NCBI GenBank assembly: GCA_050729515.1
Contig: JBOHLG010000014.1
Location: 12,501-76,500, forward strand
DNA length: 64,000 nt
Source of the DNA: Acaudatibacter sp050729515
Lineage (GTDB): Bacteria > Pseudomonadota > Alphaproteobacteria > Caulobacterales > Caulobacteraceae
Direction: 5' to 3'
Shown: positions 17,645-34,382 of the stretch, piece by piece
Layout: every line of letters starts with the position of its first letter
Position numbering within the stretch: the stretch's first letter is position 1
Notes under the pieces: generated by a model
Databases searched by the model: none
What the model was told of the DNA's origin: nothing
Seen by the model: only the letters and a program-made list of their open reading frames with translations
Position numbers and translations under genes: made by a program

Positions 17645-18157
17645 GTGGAGCGCGAGAAAAAGGCCGAGATCGTCGAGACCCTGAAGGGCGTCTTCTCGGG
17701 GGCCCAGACGGTGGTGGTCGCCCATTACATCGGCCTCACCGTCGCCGAACTCTCCGATCTGCGCACCCGGCTGCGCAAGGAAGGCGCCTCCTTCCGGGTG
17801 GTCAAGAACCGCCTGGCCCAGAAGGCGTTGAACGGCGCTCCGGAAGGTGCCCACGCCCTCTTCAAGGGGCCTGCCGCGATCGTCTACGGATCCGATCCGG
17901 TCGCTCCGGCCAAGGTCGCCGCGGCCTTCGCCAAGGAGAACGACAAGCTCGTCCTCATCGGAGCGATGATGGGGGGCGAGCTGCTCGACGCCAAGGCGGT
18001 CGAGGCGCTCGCGCGGCTGCCCTCCCTGGATCAGCTTCGGGCCAGGATCGTCGGCCTTCTTTGCGCTCCCGCGACGCGCGTCGCCGGGGCGCTGGCCGCG
18101 CCGGCCGGCAAGATCGCCCGCGTCATCAACGCCCGTGCCCAAAAGGAAGCCGCGTAA
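17645..18157 (+). CDS. rplJ: 50S ribosomal protein L10
   Basis: 170 residues from GTG 17645, nine bases after GGAGGAGG; the frame is open upstream but no conserved sequence lies there. L10 anchors the L7/L12 stalk on 23S rRNA. VEREKKAEIVETLKGVF, HYIGLTVAELSDLR and FRVVKNRLAQKAL are family signatures, and the C-terminal helix binds L12 dimers. It is followed by rplL after 43 bp. Confidence 0.96.
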   Translation: MEREKKAEIVETLKGVFSGAQTVVVAHYIGLTVAELSDLRTRLRKEGASFRVVKNRLAQKALNGAPEGAHALFKGPAAIVYGSDPVAPAKVAAAFAKENDKLVLIGAMMGGELLDAKAVEALARLPSLDQLRARIVGLLCAPATRVAGALAAPAGKIARVINARAQKEAA

Positions 18158-18200
18158 AGGCGCGCGCCCGCCCATTCAGCAAGGATAAAGGAACACCGCC

Positions 18201-18584
18201 ATGTCGAAGATCGAAAAACTCGTCGAAGACCTCTCCGGCCTCACGGTCCTGGAGGCTTCGGAACTGGCCAAGCTGCTCGAGGAGAAGTGGGGCGTTTCGG
18301 CCGCCGCCCCGGTCGCCCTCGCCGCCGCCGGGCCGGCTGCCGCCGCGCCCGCCGAAGCGCAGGAGGAACAGGTCGAGTTCACCGTCGTCCTCACCGCAGG
18401 CGGCGACAAGCGGATCAATGTCATCAAGGAGGTCCGCTCGGTGCGTCCGGATCTGGGCTTGAAGGAAGCCAAGGATCTCGTCGATGGCGCGCCCCAGAAC
18501 GTCAAGGAGAACATCTCCAAGCAGGAGGCCGCGGAGCTCAAGGCCAAGCTCGAGGCGGCCGGGGCCAGCGTCGAGGTCAAGTAG
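18201..18584 (+). CDS. rplL: 50S ribosomal protein L7/L12
   Basis: 127 residues. The N-terminal dimerisation helix (KIEKLVEDLSGLTVLEASEL) is followed by an alanine-rich hinge and the C-terminal domain with KRINVIKEVRSVRPDLGLKE, which recruits translation factors. It is present in several copies per ribosome, so its mRNA is usually processed or attenuated before rpoB. The structured 360 bp that follow would suit this. Confidence 0.97.
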   Translation: MSKIEKLVEDLSGLTVLEASELAKLLEEKWGVSAAAPVALAAAGPAAAAPAEAQEEQVEFTVVLTAGGDKRINVIKEVRSVRPDLGLKEAKDLVDGAPQNVKENISKQEAAELKAKLEAAGASVEVK

Positions 18585-18636
18585 GCCGCGAGAACCCCGG
18601 CGGCCGATTTTCCGCGTCGCCCCCCTTTTCAGAGGC

Positions 18637-18869
18637 GAGGGGAGCGATTAGATAGACGCTCCTCTCAAACCAGGAAGAGACGATTCGCACCTGCGCGCCC
18701 GCATGCGAGCGCGCTCGTTCGTTGAGACCCCGAGGCGTGGCCGGCCGCCCTCCGACCGACGCGAAGGGGCAGGGCCGTCAGGCCCCCGGGTCTTCGGAGA
18801 CCGGGGACCGTCAGGTCCGCGGGTTTTCCAGCGTCCGGCGGCCGCCGGCGGAAAGGCGCCAGCCTTTCC
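18637..18869 (+). promoter_or_regulatory. Structured rplL-rpoB intergenic region
   Basis: A run of stem-loops fills the 360 bp before rpoB. They are GAGGGGAGCG/CGCTCCTCTC (18637-18666), GGGCC-GTCA-GGCCC (18772-18785), a UUCG-type stem CCCCGG..TCT-TCGG-AGA..CCGGGG (18784-18806), GGACC-GTCA-GGTCC (18805-18818), the palindrome CCGGCGGCCGCCGG (18835-18848) and GGAAAGGC-GCCA-GCCTTTCC (18850-18869). The two GTCA-loop hairpins lie 33 bp apart in a direct repeat and differ by a compensated base pair. In other bacteria this junction holds an attenuator and an RNase III site. Confidence 0.6.
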
Positions 18870-18944
18870 CGGAGGTCCGATCCGAGGGTGGACGTGGAGA
18901 TCATCAGCGGCCCGCCCTTGGGCGGCGCCTTTCAGGGAGCCACG

Positions 18945-23018
<4,074 letters not shown>

Positions 23019-23020
23019 CC

Positions 23021-23120
23021 GTCATCCCCGGGCGTCGCGGAGCGGCGATCCGGGGACCCATGAACACACCCGCAAGAGGTTCCCGGCTCGGCGTCGCTCC
23101 GCTCCTTGACCGGGAATGAC
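23021..23120 (+). repeat. Palindromic GTCAT...ATGAC element between rpoB and rpoC
   Basis: The ends are inverted repeats: GTCATCCCCGG (23021-23031) and CCGGGAATGAC (23110-23120), one mismatch. Each half folds on its own: CCCCGG...CCGGGG (23026-23055) and TTCCCGG...CCGGGAA (23080-23116). It resembles the intergenic GTCAT..ATGAC palindromes scattered in many alphaproteobacterial genomes. It ends just before the GAGG that serves rpoC. Confidence 0.75.
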
Positions 23121-23133
23121 GAGGTTAGAAAGC

Positions 23134-27339
<4,206 letters not shown>

Positions 27340-27354
27340 GGCGCGCCTTTCCGC

Positions 27355-27786
27355 CTATTTCATCTGGCCGGGCGGGCACGTCTTGCTGATGCGTCGGGCG
27401 TGGGTCGAGGCTTGGAAGGTCAAGGGGATGCCGCCGAACTTGCCGCTCAGCTTGGCGGTCATCTCGAGCGTCGTGGGAGTGTAGTCGCCCGAGCCGCTGA
27501 TCTCATAACGGCGCCCCTTCTTGTCTTCGCAATAGCCCGAGAACGCCACCTTGCCTGCGGCGGCCTCCTGCAGAGGGTAGACGCAGTGATAGATGTGGTT
27601 GCTGGGCCCGGCCAGAAACTTCTTGATGTCCTTGGCCGCGATGCACCTGAGATCAGTCTTGGCGGGGAGCGGAAAGACGCGATTCTTCGATTCCCAGTAT
27701 CCGGGTAGGATGGTCGCAGCCTGCGCCGTCGCGGCGGCCGGGGCGGCCAGAGCGGCGGCGGCGAGGAAGCCGGCGATGAAGCTCAT
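27355..27786 (-). CDS. DUF3617-like exported protein
   Basis: 143 residues with a signal peptide (MSFIAGFLAAAALAAPAAAT) and the family-type opening ATILPGYWESKNRVFPLPAK after cleavage. Four cysteines in the mature part (C-I-A, H-C-V, Y-C-E and T-C-P) could form two disulfides, as expected for a periplasmic protein. DUF3617 proteins have no assigned function. It is 14 bp downstream of the TonB-like gene on the reverse strand and converges on rpoC with only 15 bp between stops. Confidence 0.7.
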   Translation of the reverse strand: MSFIAGFLAAAALAAPAAATAQAATILPGYWESKNRVFPLPAKTDLRCIAAKDIKKFLAGPSNHIYHCVYPLQEAAAGKVAFSGYCEDKKGRRYEISGSGDYTPTTLEMTAKLSGKFGGIPLTFQASTHARRISKTCPPGQMK

Positions 27787-27800
27787 CACAACCTCTCCGA

Positions 27801-28709
27801 TCAGTGGCCGAGTCCATAGCCCATTCCAGGCCCGCTCGGCGTGGTTCCGGTGGGCATGGGCGCCTCCTCGTTTCGCCGCTCCCGCTCCTGCTTGTCGGCG
27901 GTCTTGTCGAACTCTGCGCGTCGGGCCGGAGAGATCTGGTCCAATCTGGGGGCGTCGGCCATGTCCTCGCCAAAGCGGTCGGCGCAGTGAGCGCGCTCGA
28001 CCTGGGAAAGGCCGACCGCCTGGGCGTTGGCGCAGCCGATCAGGCTGCCGCGCAGGCCTGAGCCGCCAGACGGCATGACGCCGTAGGGAAGTGAGCTCAG
28101 GCCCGAGCGGCCCTGGCCGGCCGGACCAGCCGCGCTGGAGCGGGAAGGCGAGGGGGCGAGCGGAAGCCCCGCGACGCCTGGCGGAGCTTTCCTGGGGCTC
28201 TCGTGAAGGTGCAGCTCCAGGGTCCTGGGGGCCGCCTTGGCCGCCTGCGCCGGCGCGGGCGTGGGCGCGGCCTGGGGGATGGGGGCGGCCTTGAAGTTCG
28301 TCGCCGCGGTCGGCGTTGAGAGGTTCACCTTGGCTCTCGCCAGGGAGACAGCTTTGGGGGCGGTGAACCGCTGCACAGCTTCGGGCCGGGGCGCGGTCGG
28401 GACGGGGATGGGCGGCTGCGGTTTGGGCGGCGTTTCGGCCTTGGCGGTCACGGGCGATGGCGGCGGGGCGGTCTGGCGCTGGATCTTCGGCGGGAGCGGA
28501 ATCGTCTTTGCTGGCTCGACCTGGATGACGATCGGCGGCGGCTGGTTCTCCGGCGGGACGATCTCCACCTGCATCGGCGCCGGCGCGGGCGACGGCAGCC
28601 TCAACTCGGGCGTGAAGTCGTAGATGAAGAGGGCGATGAAAAGGAGATGGAATCCGGCCGAGAGGACGAAGGCCAGGCTGTCGCGTCGCGCTTTCAAGCG
28701 GCCGGGCAA
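27801..28709 (-). CDS. TonB-like envelope protein with proline-rich spacer
   Basis: 302 residues from TTG 28709, preceded by AAGGGGGGA. One N-terminal membrane segment (about 12-31, SAGFHLLFIALFIYDF) is followed by a long Pro/Ala spacer that would cross the periplasm. The C-terminal part has GCANAQAVGLSQVERAHCADRFG with two cysteines. The layout is that of TonB-type energy transducers, but the canonical TonB C-terminal fold is not evident and no ExbB/ExbD is nearby. An alternative is a structural or unknown envelope protein. Start codon uncertain. Confidence 0.6.
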   Translation of the reverse strand: MPGRLKARRDSLAFVLSAGFHLLFIALFIYDFTPELRLPSPAPAPMQVEIVPPENQPPPIVIQVEPAKTIPLPPKIQRQTAPPPSPVTAKAETPPKPQPPIPVPTAPRPEAVQRFTAPKAVSLARAKVNLSTPTAATNFKAAPIPQAAPTPAPAQAAKAAPRTLELHLHESPRKAPPGVAGLPLAPSPSRSSAAGPAGQGRSGLSSLPYGVMPSGGSGLRGSLIGCANAQAVGLSQVERAHCADRFGEDMADAPRLDQISPARRAEFDKTADKQERERRNEEAPMPTGTTPSGPGMGYGLGH

Positions 28710-29115
28710 TATCCCCCCTTTTGCGTGTGATCCGCCCGCCCGCCGCCCGGTCCGCCGACGCCCCTAGCTTAAAGCAATCGCGCCCCGACGCCACCGTCCC
28801 CGCCTTGACGCAGAGGGAAGCGCCGTCTAAGGACCCGCCTCTCGTTTCGAGAACCGGCTGTGCTCCTTTCCTCATTTTTTGGGGAGCAGACGCGGCTCGT
28901 AAGGACGAGGCCTTTCCCGTTGGGCGCAATGCCCGGAGGGCGAGGTCGGGCCCCTCGCGCCTTCGCTTGGGGCCATTCGTTTTTGCGGACTCTCGCGTCT
29001 GGCGGCCCGCTCCTGCGCGCAAGGAGCGCTTCGCCGCTCGGTCTTTGAAAGGGTCGGACTTGACGCTTGCCGCTTCGGTGGAGCGCGGGGCCGAAGGGAA
29101 CGGTCGGACAAGAGC
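28710..29115 (+). promoter_or_regulatory. Leader and promoter region of the S10 operon
   Basis: A gene-free stretch of 406 bp. A TTGACG (28805-28810) with a TAAGGA 17 bp later is a candidate promoter. Downstream are stem-loops TGCTCC...GGAGCA (28861-28888, with a T6 in the loop), GGGC-GCAAT-GCCC (28922-28934) and GCGAGG-N7-CCTCGC (28940-28958). In enterobacteria L4 represses this operon through its leader; whether these stems do that is unknown. Confidence 0.4.
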
Positions 29116-29424
<309 letters not shown>

Positions 29425-29438
29425 GAGGGAGCGGGTCG

Positions 29439-30197
29439 ATGCGCACCGGGGTGATCGCCAGGAAGCTCGGAATGACCCGCCTCTTCGATGAGACGGGGAA
29501 CGCCGCTCCGGTGACCATCCTGGCGCTCGAGGGTTGTGTTGTGACCGCCCAGCGGACGCCCGAGAAGGATGGCTATCGCGCCCTCCAGCTCGGGGCTGGC
29601 GGGTGCAAGCCCAAGAACGTCTCCAAGGCCCTTCGCGGCCACTTCGCCAAGGCCCAGGTCGAGCCTAGGCGGTTCCTCGCCGAGTTTCCGGTGAGTGAGG
29701 ACAATCTGATCGAGGTGGGCGCGGAGATCAGCGCCGACCATTTCCTGGCCGGACAGAAGGTCGATGTCTCCGGTCTCACCGTCGGCAAGGGTTTCGCCGG
29801 GGCGATCAAGCGATGGCACTTCGGCGGCATGCGCGCCACCCATGGCGTCTCGGTCTCCCACCGGGCCCACGGCTCGACCGGCCAGCGCCAGGACCCGGGC
29901 AAGGTCTTCAAGGGCAAGAAGATGGCCGGGCACATGGGCCAGGACAACGTCACCACCCTCAACCTGACCGTGTTTCGCGTCGATGCGGAGCGCGGTCTTC
30001 TTCTTTTGAAGGGGGCGGTGCCGGGCTCCAAAGGCGCCTTCGTCAAGATTCGCGACGCGATGAAGTCCACGCCTCCCGAGGGCCTCCCGAGGCCCGGGGC
30101 GATCCGCAACCCTAAGCCGGCGGCGGCCAGGTCCGAGGAGCCGGCCGAAAGCTCTTCGCCTGAGGCCGATGGCGCCGAGGGGGGCCAGGATCAATGA
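29439..30197 (+). CDS. rplC: 50S ribosomal protein L3
   Basis: 252 residues from ATG 29439, eight bases after AGGAGGG. L3 nucleates 50S assembly near the peptidyl transferase centre. The glutamine-bearing loop GSTGQRQDPGKVFKGKKMAG is intact. The C-terminus has an added acidic and alanine-rich tail of about 30 residues (ESSSPEADGAEGGQDQ), beyond the conserved fold. Its stop overlaps the rplD start (ATGA). Confidence 0.96.
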   Translation: MRTGVIARKLGMTRLFDETGNAAPVTILALEGCVVTAQRTPEKDGYRALQLGAGGCKPKNVSKALRGHFAKAQVEPRRFLAEFPVSEDNLIEVGAEISADHFLAGQKVDVSGLTVGKGFAGAIKRWHFGGMRATHGVSVSHRAHGSTGQRQDPGKVFKGKKMAGHMGQDNVTTLNLTVFRVDAERGLLLLKGAVPGSKGAFVKIRDAMKSTPPEGLPRPGAIRNPKPAAARSEEPAESSSPEADGAEGGQDQ

Positions 30198-30829
30198 AGA
30201 TCGAGGTCAAGGCCCTGGGCGGCGGCAAGCAAGGCTCGATCGAGCTTCCCGACGAGATCTTCGCCATCGGCGAGATCCGCTCCGACATCCTGCAGCGATG
30301 CGTCGAGTGGCAACTCGCCAAGCGCCGGGCCGGGACCCACCAGATCCAGGTACGCAACGAGGTCTCCAGGACCGGCAAGAAGATGTACCGCCAAAAGGGC
30401 ACCGGCGGAGCGCGTCACGGATCGCGGCGGGCGGCGCAGTTCGTGGGTGGCGCCAAGGCCCACGGGCCGGTTTCGAGGAGCCACGCCTACGCGCTCACCA
30501 AGAAGTTCCGGCGCCTCGCGTTGAGGCATGCCCTTTCGGCCAAGGCCCGCGATGGCGAACTGATGATTGTCGACAACGCCAGCGCCGATGGGCCCAAGAC
30601 GGCGGCGCTCGGCGCCCGGCTTGCGCGGCTCGGTCTCAGCAATGCCTTGATCATCGCCGGGGCCGAGGTGGATACGAACTTCCGGCTCGCCGCCCGCAAT
30701 CTTTCCGGCGTCGATGTCCTGCCCAACGCCGGCCTCAACGTCTACGACATCCTGCGTCGTCGCACCCTCGTGCTCACCCGCAGCGCGGCCGAGGCGATCT
30801 CCGAGCGTCTTTCGGCTGAGAGGGCCTGA
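30194..30829 (+). CDS. rplD: 50S ribosomal protein L4
   Basis: 211 residues. It lines the peptide exit tunnel through its long loop (KKMYRQKGTGGARHGSRRA). In enterobacteria it is the feedback repressor of the S10 operon. Overlap with rplC by four bases indicates coupling. All family blocks are present. Confidence 0.96.
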   Translation: MKIEVKALGGGKQGSIELPDEIFAIGEIRSDILQRCVEWQLAKRRAGTHQIQVRNEVSRTGKKMYRQKGTGGARHGSRRAAQFVGGAKAHGPVSRSHAYALTKKFRRLALRHALSAKARDGELMIVDNASADGPKTAALGARLARLGLSNALIIAGAEVDTNFRLAARNLSGVDVLPNAGLNVYDILRRRTLVLTRSAAEAISERLSAERA

Positions 30830-30832
30830 CCG

Positions 30833-31129
30833 ATGGCCGCCGACGCTCGCCACTACCAGCTCATTCTGGCCCCGGTCATCACCGAGAAGGCGACCCAGCT
30901 CGCCGAGCAGAACAAGGTCGTCTTCAAGGTCGCGCGCCACGCCGGCAAAGAGCAAATCGCCGCCGCCATCGAGGAGCTCTTTCGGGTCAAGGTGGTCAAG
31001 GTCAACACCCTCAACCAGAAGGGCAAGCTCAAGCGATTCCGCGGCCGGCTCGGACGCCGCTCCGATGTCAAGAAGGCCATCGTGACCCTCGAAGAGGGCC
31101 AGTCCATCGACATCACCACGGGGCTGTGA
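30833..31129 (+). CDS. rplW: 50S ribosomal protein L23
   Basis: 98 residues. It sits at the tunnel exit and docks trigger factor and SRP. LAPVITEKATQLAEQNKVVF and KVVKVNTLNQKGKLKRFRGR mark the family. It lies three bases after rplD and seven before rplB. Confidence 0.96.
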   Translation: MAADARHYQLILAPVITEKATQLAEQNKVVFKVARHAGKEQIAAAIEELFRVKVVKVNTLNQKGKLKRFRGRLGRRSDVKKAIVTLEEGQSIDITTGL

Positions 31130-31136
31130 GGCGGCG

Positions 31137-31973
31137 ATGGCGCTCAAGACCTTCAATCCCACATCGCCTTCGCGCCGCGGCCTCGTCCTGGTCGACCGCT
31201 CCGAGCTTCACAAGGGGCGACCCGAAAAGTCCCTGGTCGAGGGCCTCAGCGCCTCCGGCGGCCGGGGAGGGGGCGGACGCATCGCCGTGCGCTTCCGCGG
31301 CGGCGGGGCCAAGAGGCTCTATCGCAAGATCGACTTCAAGCGGCGCAAGTGGGGCCAGGCGGCCAAGGTCGAGCGTCTGGAGTACGACCCCAATCGCACC
31401 GCTTTCATCGCCCTCATCCGCTACGCCGATGGCGAGGCGGCCTACATCTTGGCCCCCCAGCGGCTGCGGATCGGCGAGGAGGTGATCGCCGGCGAGAAGG
31501 TCGACGTGAAGGTCGGCAATGCTTCCCCGCTGCGCGGTCTTCCGATCGGAGCGATCATCCACAACATCGAGTTGAAGCCGATGAAGGGCGGTCAGATCGC
31601 CCGCTCGGCCGGGGCCTACGCCCAGCTCGTCGGACGCGACGCCGGCTTCGCCCAGATCCGCCTTTCCTCCGGAGAGCTGCGGATGGTCAGCGATGCCTGT
31701 ATGGCGACGGTGGGGGCGGTCTCCAACCCCGATCACATGAACGAGGTCCTGGGCAAGGCCGGCCGGACGCGCTGGAAGGGCCGGCGTCCACACGTCCGGG
31801 GTGTGGCCATGAACCCCGTCGACCATCCCCACGGCGGCGGCGAGGGGCGGACCAGCGGCGGGCGCCACCCGGTCACCCCTCAGGGCAAGCCGACCAAAGG
31901 CAGCAAGACCCGCCGCGCCAAGGCTTCGGATCGCCTGATCATCCGCAGCCGTCACGTCAAGAAGGCGCGCTGA
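31137..31973 (+). CDS. rplB: 50S ribosomal protein L2
   Basis: 278 residues. It is a primary 23S rRNA binder needed for subunit association and peptidyl transfer. The C-terminal signature RGVAMNPVDHPHGGGEGRT contains the conserved histidines. Its TGA shares a base with the rpsS ATG (TGATG). Confidence 0.97.
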   Translation: MALKTFNPTSPSRRGLVLVDRSELHKGRPEKSLVEGLSASGGRGGGGRIAVRFRGGGAKRLYRKIDFKRRKWGQAAKVERLEYDPNRTAFIALIRYADGEAAYILAPQRLRIGEEVIAGEKVDVKVGNASPLRGLPIGAIIHNIELKPMKGGQIARSAGAYAQLVGRDAGFAQIRLSSGELRMVSDACMATVGAVSNPDHMNEVLGKAGRTRWKGRRPHVRGVAMNPVDHPHGGGEGRTSGGRHPVTPQGKPTKGSKTRRAKASDRLIIRSRHVKKAR

Positions 31974-32254
31974 TGTCCCGCTCGATCTGGAAGGGTCCGT
32001 TCGTCGACGGCTATCTCTTGAAGAAGGCCGAGGCCGCCCAGTCATCGGGCCGCAAGGAGGTGATCAGGACCTGGTCGCGCCGCTCGACCATCATGCCCCA
32101 GTTCGTCGGGCTGACCTTCGCCGTCCACAACGGCCACAAACATATCCCGGTGCTGGTCAGCGAGGACATGGTGGGCATGAAGCTGGGCGAATTTGCTCCC
32201 ACGCGCACCTTTCTGGGCCACGCCGCCGATCGCAAGGCCAAGAGGAAGGTATGA
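31973..32254 (+). CDS. rpsS: 30S ribosomal protein S19
   Basis: 93 residues. It binds 16S rRNA in the head with S13. SRSIWKGPFVDGYLLKKAE and RTWSRRSTIMPQFVGLTFAV are diagnostic. The start ATG overlaps the rplB stop, and its own stop overlaps rplV by four bases. Confidence 0.96.
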   Translation: MSRSIWKGPFVDGYLLKKAEAAQSSGRKEVIRTWSRRSTIMPQFVGLTFAVHNGHKHIPVLVSEDMVGMKLGEFAPTRTFLGHAADRKAKRKV

Positions 32255-32631
32255 GCGACAAGGCCAATCCTCGGCGGGTGAAGGACAACGAGGCGATGGG
32301 CAAGGTGCGCCTTTTGCGCAGCAGTCCGCGTAAGCTCAATCTCGTGGCGGCCCAGATCCGCGGCCTCGGGGTGCAGAAAGCTTTGAACGAGCTGGAGTTT
32401 TCTCCGCGGCGGATCGCCAGGGAGGTGCGCAAGGCGCTCTACGCGGCGATCTCCAACGCCGAGAACAACCACAGCCTGGACATCGACTCCCTGGTGGTCG
32501 CCGAGGCCTGGGTCGGCAAGAACCTGACCATGAAGCGCTTCGCCGCCCGCGCCCGCGGCCGCGCCGGGCGCATCGCCAAGCCCTTTTCGGAAATCACCAT
32601 CGTGGTGCGCGAACGCGCGGAGGCGGCCTGA
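32251..32631 (+). CDS. rplV: 50S ribosomal protein L22
   Basis: 126 residues, with the tunnel-lining beta-hairpin region (TMKRFAARARGRAGRIAKPF). Changes there cause macrolide resistance in other species; nothing unusual is visible. It begins ATGA within the rpsS stop and ends TGATG into rpsC. Confidence 0.96.
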   Translation: MSDKANPRRVKDNEAMGKVRLLRSSPRKLNLVAAQIRGLGVQKALNELEFSPRRIAREVRKALYAAISNAENNHSLDIDSLVVAEAWVGKNLTMKRFAARARGRAGRIAKPFSEITIVVRERAEAA

Positions 32632-33380
32632 TGGGTCAGAAAGTCAATCCGATCGGTCTTCGTCTGGGGATCAACCGGACCTGGGACAGTCGCTGGTTCG
32701 CCACCGGCGGCGAGTACGCCCGGCTCCTCCACGAGGACGTGCGCCTGCGGCGCGCCCTCAAGCAGCGCCTGGCCCAGGCCGGCGTCTCCCGGATCACTAT
32801 CGAGCGCCCACACAAGAAGTGCCGGGTCACCATCTACGCCGCCCGTCCGGGCGTCATCATCGGCAAGAAGGGCGCGGACATCGAGAAGCTGCGCAAGGAC
32901 CTCGCCGAGATGACCAAGGCCGAGGTCCACCTGAACATCGTGGAGATCCGCAAGCCGGAGACGGACGCCCAGCTCCTGGCCGAGAACATCGCCCAGCAGT
33001 TGGAGCGGCGCATCGCCTTCCGGCGGGCGATGAAGCGCTCCATGCAATCGGCTACCCGGCTGGGGGCCAAGGGCGTTCGGGTGATGGTCGCCGGGCGTCT
33101 GGGCGGGGCCGAGATCGCCCGCATGGAGTGGTATCACGAAGGGCGGGTGCCCCTGCACAACCTGCGCGCCGACATCGACTACGGCTTCGCCGAGGCCAGG
33201 ACCACCTACGGGATCATCGGGGTCAAGGCCTGGGTGTTCAAGGGCGAGGTTCTGGAGCACGACCCCATGGCGCTCGACAAGCGCCTGGCCTCCGAATCCG
33301 GCCCGGCCGGCGAGGGCGGCGGGCGGGAGGCCAGGCCCGATCGGCCGCCCAGGCGCGTCCGCGAGCCGGCGAGCGCCTGA
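32631..33380 (+). CDS. rpsC: 30S ribosomal protein S3
   Basis: 249 residues. It forms part of the mRNA entry site. The KH domain motif VIIGKKGADIEKLRKDL and the C-terminal ARMEWYHEGRVPLHNLRADI are complete. The last 25 residues are a basic, low-complexity tail (GREARPDRPPRRVREPASA). Confidence 0.97.
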   Translation: MGQKVNPIGLRLGINRTWDSRWFATGGEYARLLHEDVRLRRALKQRLAQAGVSRITIERPHKKCRVTIYAARPGVIIGKKGADIEKLRKDLAEMTKAEVHLNIVEIRKPETDAQLLAENIAQQLERRIAFRRAMKRSMQSATRLGAKGVRVMVAGRLGGAEIARMEWYHEGRVPLHNLRADIDYGFAEARTTYGIIGVKAWVFKGEVLEHDPMALDKRLASESGPAGEGGGREARPDRPPRRVREPASA

Positions 33381-33393
33381 GAAAGTCCGCGTC

Positions 33394-33828
33394 ATGCTCT
33401 CGCCGAAGAAGACCCGCTATCGAAAGCAGTTCAAGGGCCGCATCCACGGCCTCTCCAAGGCCGGTTACAGCCTCAATTTCGGCTCCCACGGCCTCAAGGC
33501 CGTCGAGCCCGAGCGGATCACCGCCCGCCAGATCGAGGCCGCCCGGCGCGCCATCACCCGAGAGATGAAGCGACAGGGCCGGGTGTGGATCCGCATCTTC
33601 CCCGACGTGCCGGTCAGCGACAAGCCGGCCGAGGTCCGCATGGGCAAGGGCAAGGGGGCGGTGGAATACTGGGCGGCGCGGGTGGCGCCGGGCCGGATCA
33701 TGTTCGAAGTCGACGGCGTCGCAGACCAGGTCGCCCGCGAGGCGCTGCGGCTGGGCGCCTCGAAGCTGCCGATCAAGACGCGCGTGGTCCATCGACTAGG
33801 AGCGGAGCCGGAGGCGAGCCTCTCATGA
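33394..33828 (+). CDS. rplP: 50S ribosomal protein L16
   Basis: 144 residues. It organises the A-site region of the 50S subunit. MLSPKKTRYRKQFKGRIHG and the RMGKGKGAVEYWAARV segment are typical. It overlaps rpmC by four bases (ATGA). Confidence 0.96.
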   Translation: MLSPKKTRYRKQFKGRIHGLSKAGYSLNFGSHGLKAVEPERITARQIEAARRAITREMKRQGRVWIRIFPDVPVSDKPAEVRMGKGKGAVEYWAARVAPGRIMFEVDGVADQVAREALRLGASKLPIKTRVVHRLGAEPEASLS

Positions 33829-34016
33829 AGATCGACGAAGTCCGCCGCCTCACCGCCGACCAGCTCACCGACCGCCTTCTCGAGCTCGAGAAGGAACGGT
33901 TCAACCTGCGCTTCCAGGCCGCCACCAGCCAGCTCGACAAGACCCACAGGGTCAAGCTCGTCCGGCGCGACATCGCCCGGATCAAGATGGTCATGGCCAA
34001 GGCCAAGGCGCGCTAG
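33825..34016 (+). CDS. rpmC: 50S ribosomal protein L29
   Basis: 63 residues folding as two helices next to L23 at the tunnel exit. RRLTADQLTDRLLELEKERF and the closing RRDIARIKMVMAKAKAR fit the family. The ATG at 33825 overlaps the rplP stop. Confidence 0.95.
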   Translation: MKIDEVRRLTADQLTDRLLELEKERFNLRFQAATSQLDKTHRVKLVRRDIARIKMVMAKAKAR

Positions 34017-34037
34017 GGCCCATCGAGGAAAAAGACG

Positions 34038-34382
34038 ATGCCGAAGAGAGTCCTCGAGGGGGTGGTGATCTCCGACAAGACCGACAAGACGATCGTGGTC
34101 AAGGTCGAGCGCACCTTCCTGCATCCGGTGCTCAAGAAGACGGTGCGCCGCTCCAAGAAGTATCACGCCCACGATGAAGCCAACGCCTACAAGGAAGGCG
34201 AACGCGCCAGGATCGTCGAATGCGCGCCGATCTCCAGGCTCAAGACTTGGCGGGCCTTTCCCAAGGCCGGCGCGCCGGCGCCCGAGCCGAAGGCCACGGC
34301 GGCCAAGGCGAAGAAGCCATCGGCCAAGGTGAAGCCCAAAGCCAAGGCCGGCGCCGCCAAGTCCCGGAAGGCCCGAGCATGA
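34038..34382 (+). CDS. rpsQ: 30S ribosomal protein S17 with a Lys/Ala tail
   Basis: 114 residues. The OB-fold core (about 1-75: PKRVLEGVVISDKTDKTIVV) binds 16S rRNA near the 5' domain. The last 38 residues are an added Lys/Ala/Pro tail (PKATAAKAKKPSAKVKPKAK), so the protein is well above the 80-90 residues usual for the family. The stop overlaps rplN (ATGA). Confidence 0.95.
   Translation: MPKRVLEGVVISDKTDKTIVVKVERTFLHPVLKKTVRRSKKYHAHDEANAYKEGERARIVECAPISRLKTWRAFPKAGAPAPEPKATAAKAKKPSAKVKPKAKAGAAKSRKARA

Noticed and set aside
18888..18944. Upstream start of rpoB
   Set aside because: It adds 19 residues without conservation, lies within the structured leader, and ATG 18945 has a good ribosome binding site and the usual MAQSFTG start.
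27340..27354. AGGCGCGCCT palindrome after rpoC as a terminator
   Set aside because: It has no loop and no following T-run, and the convergent gene stops within the same few bases.
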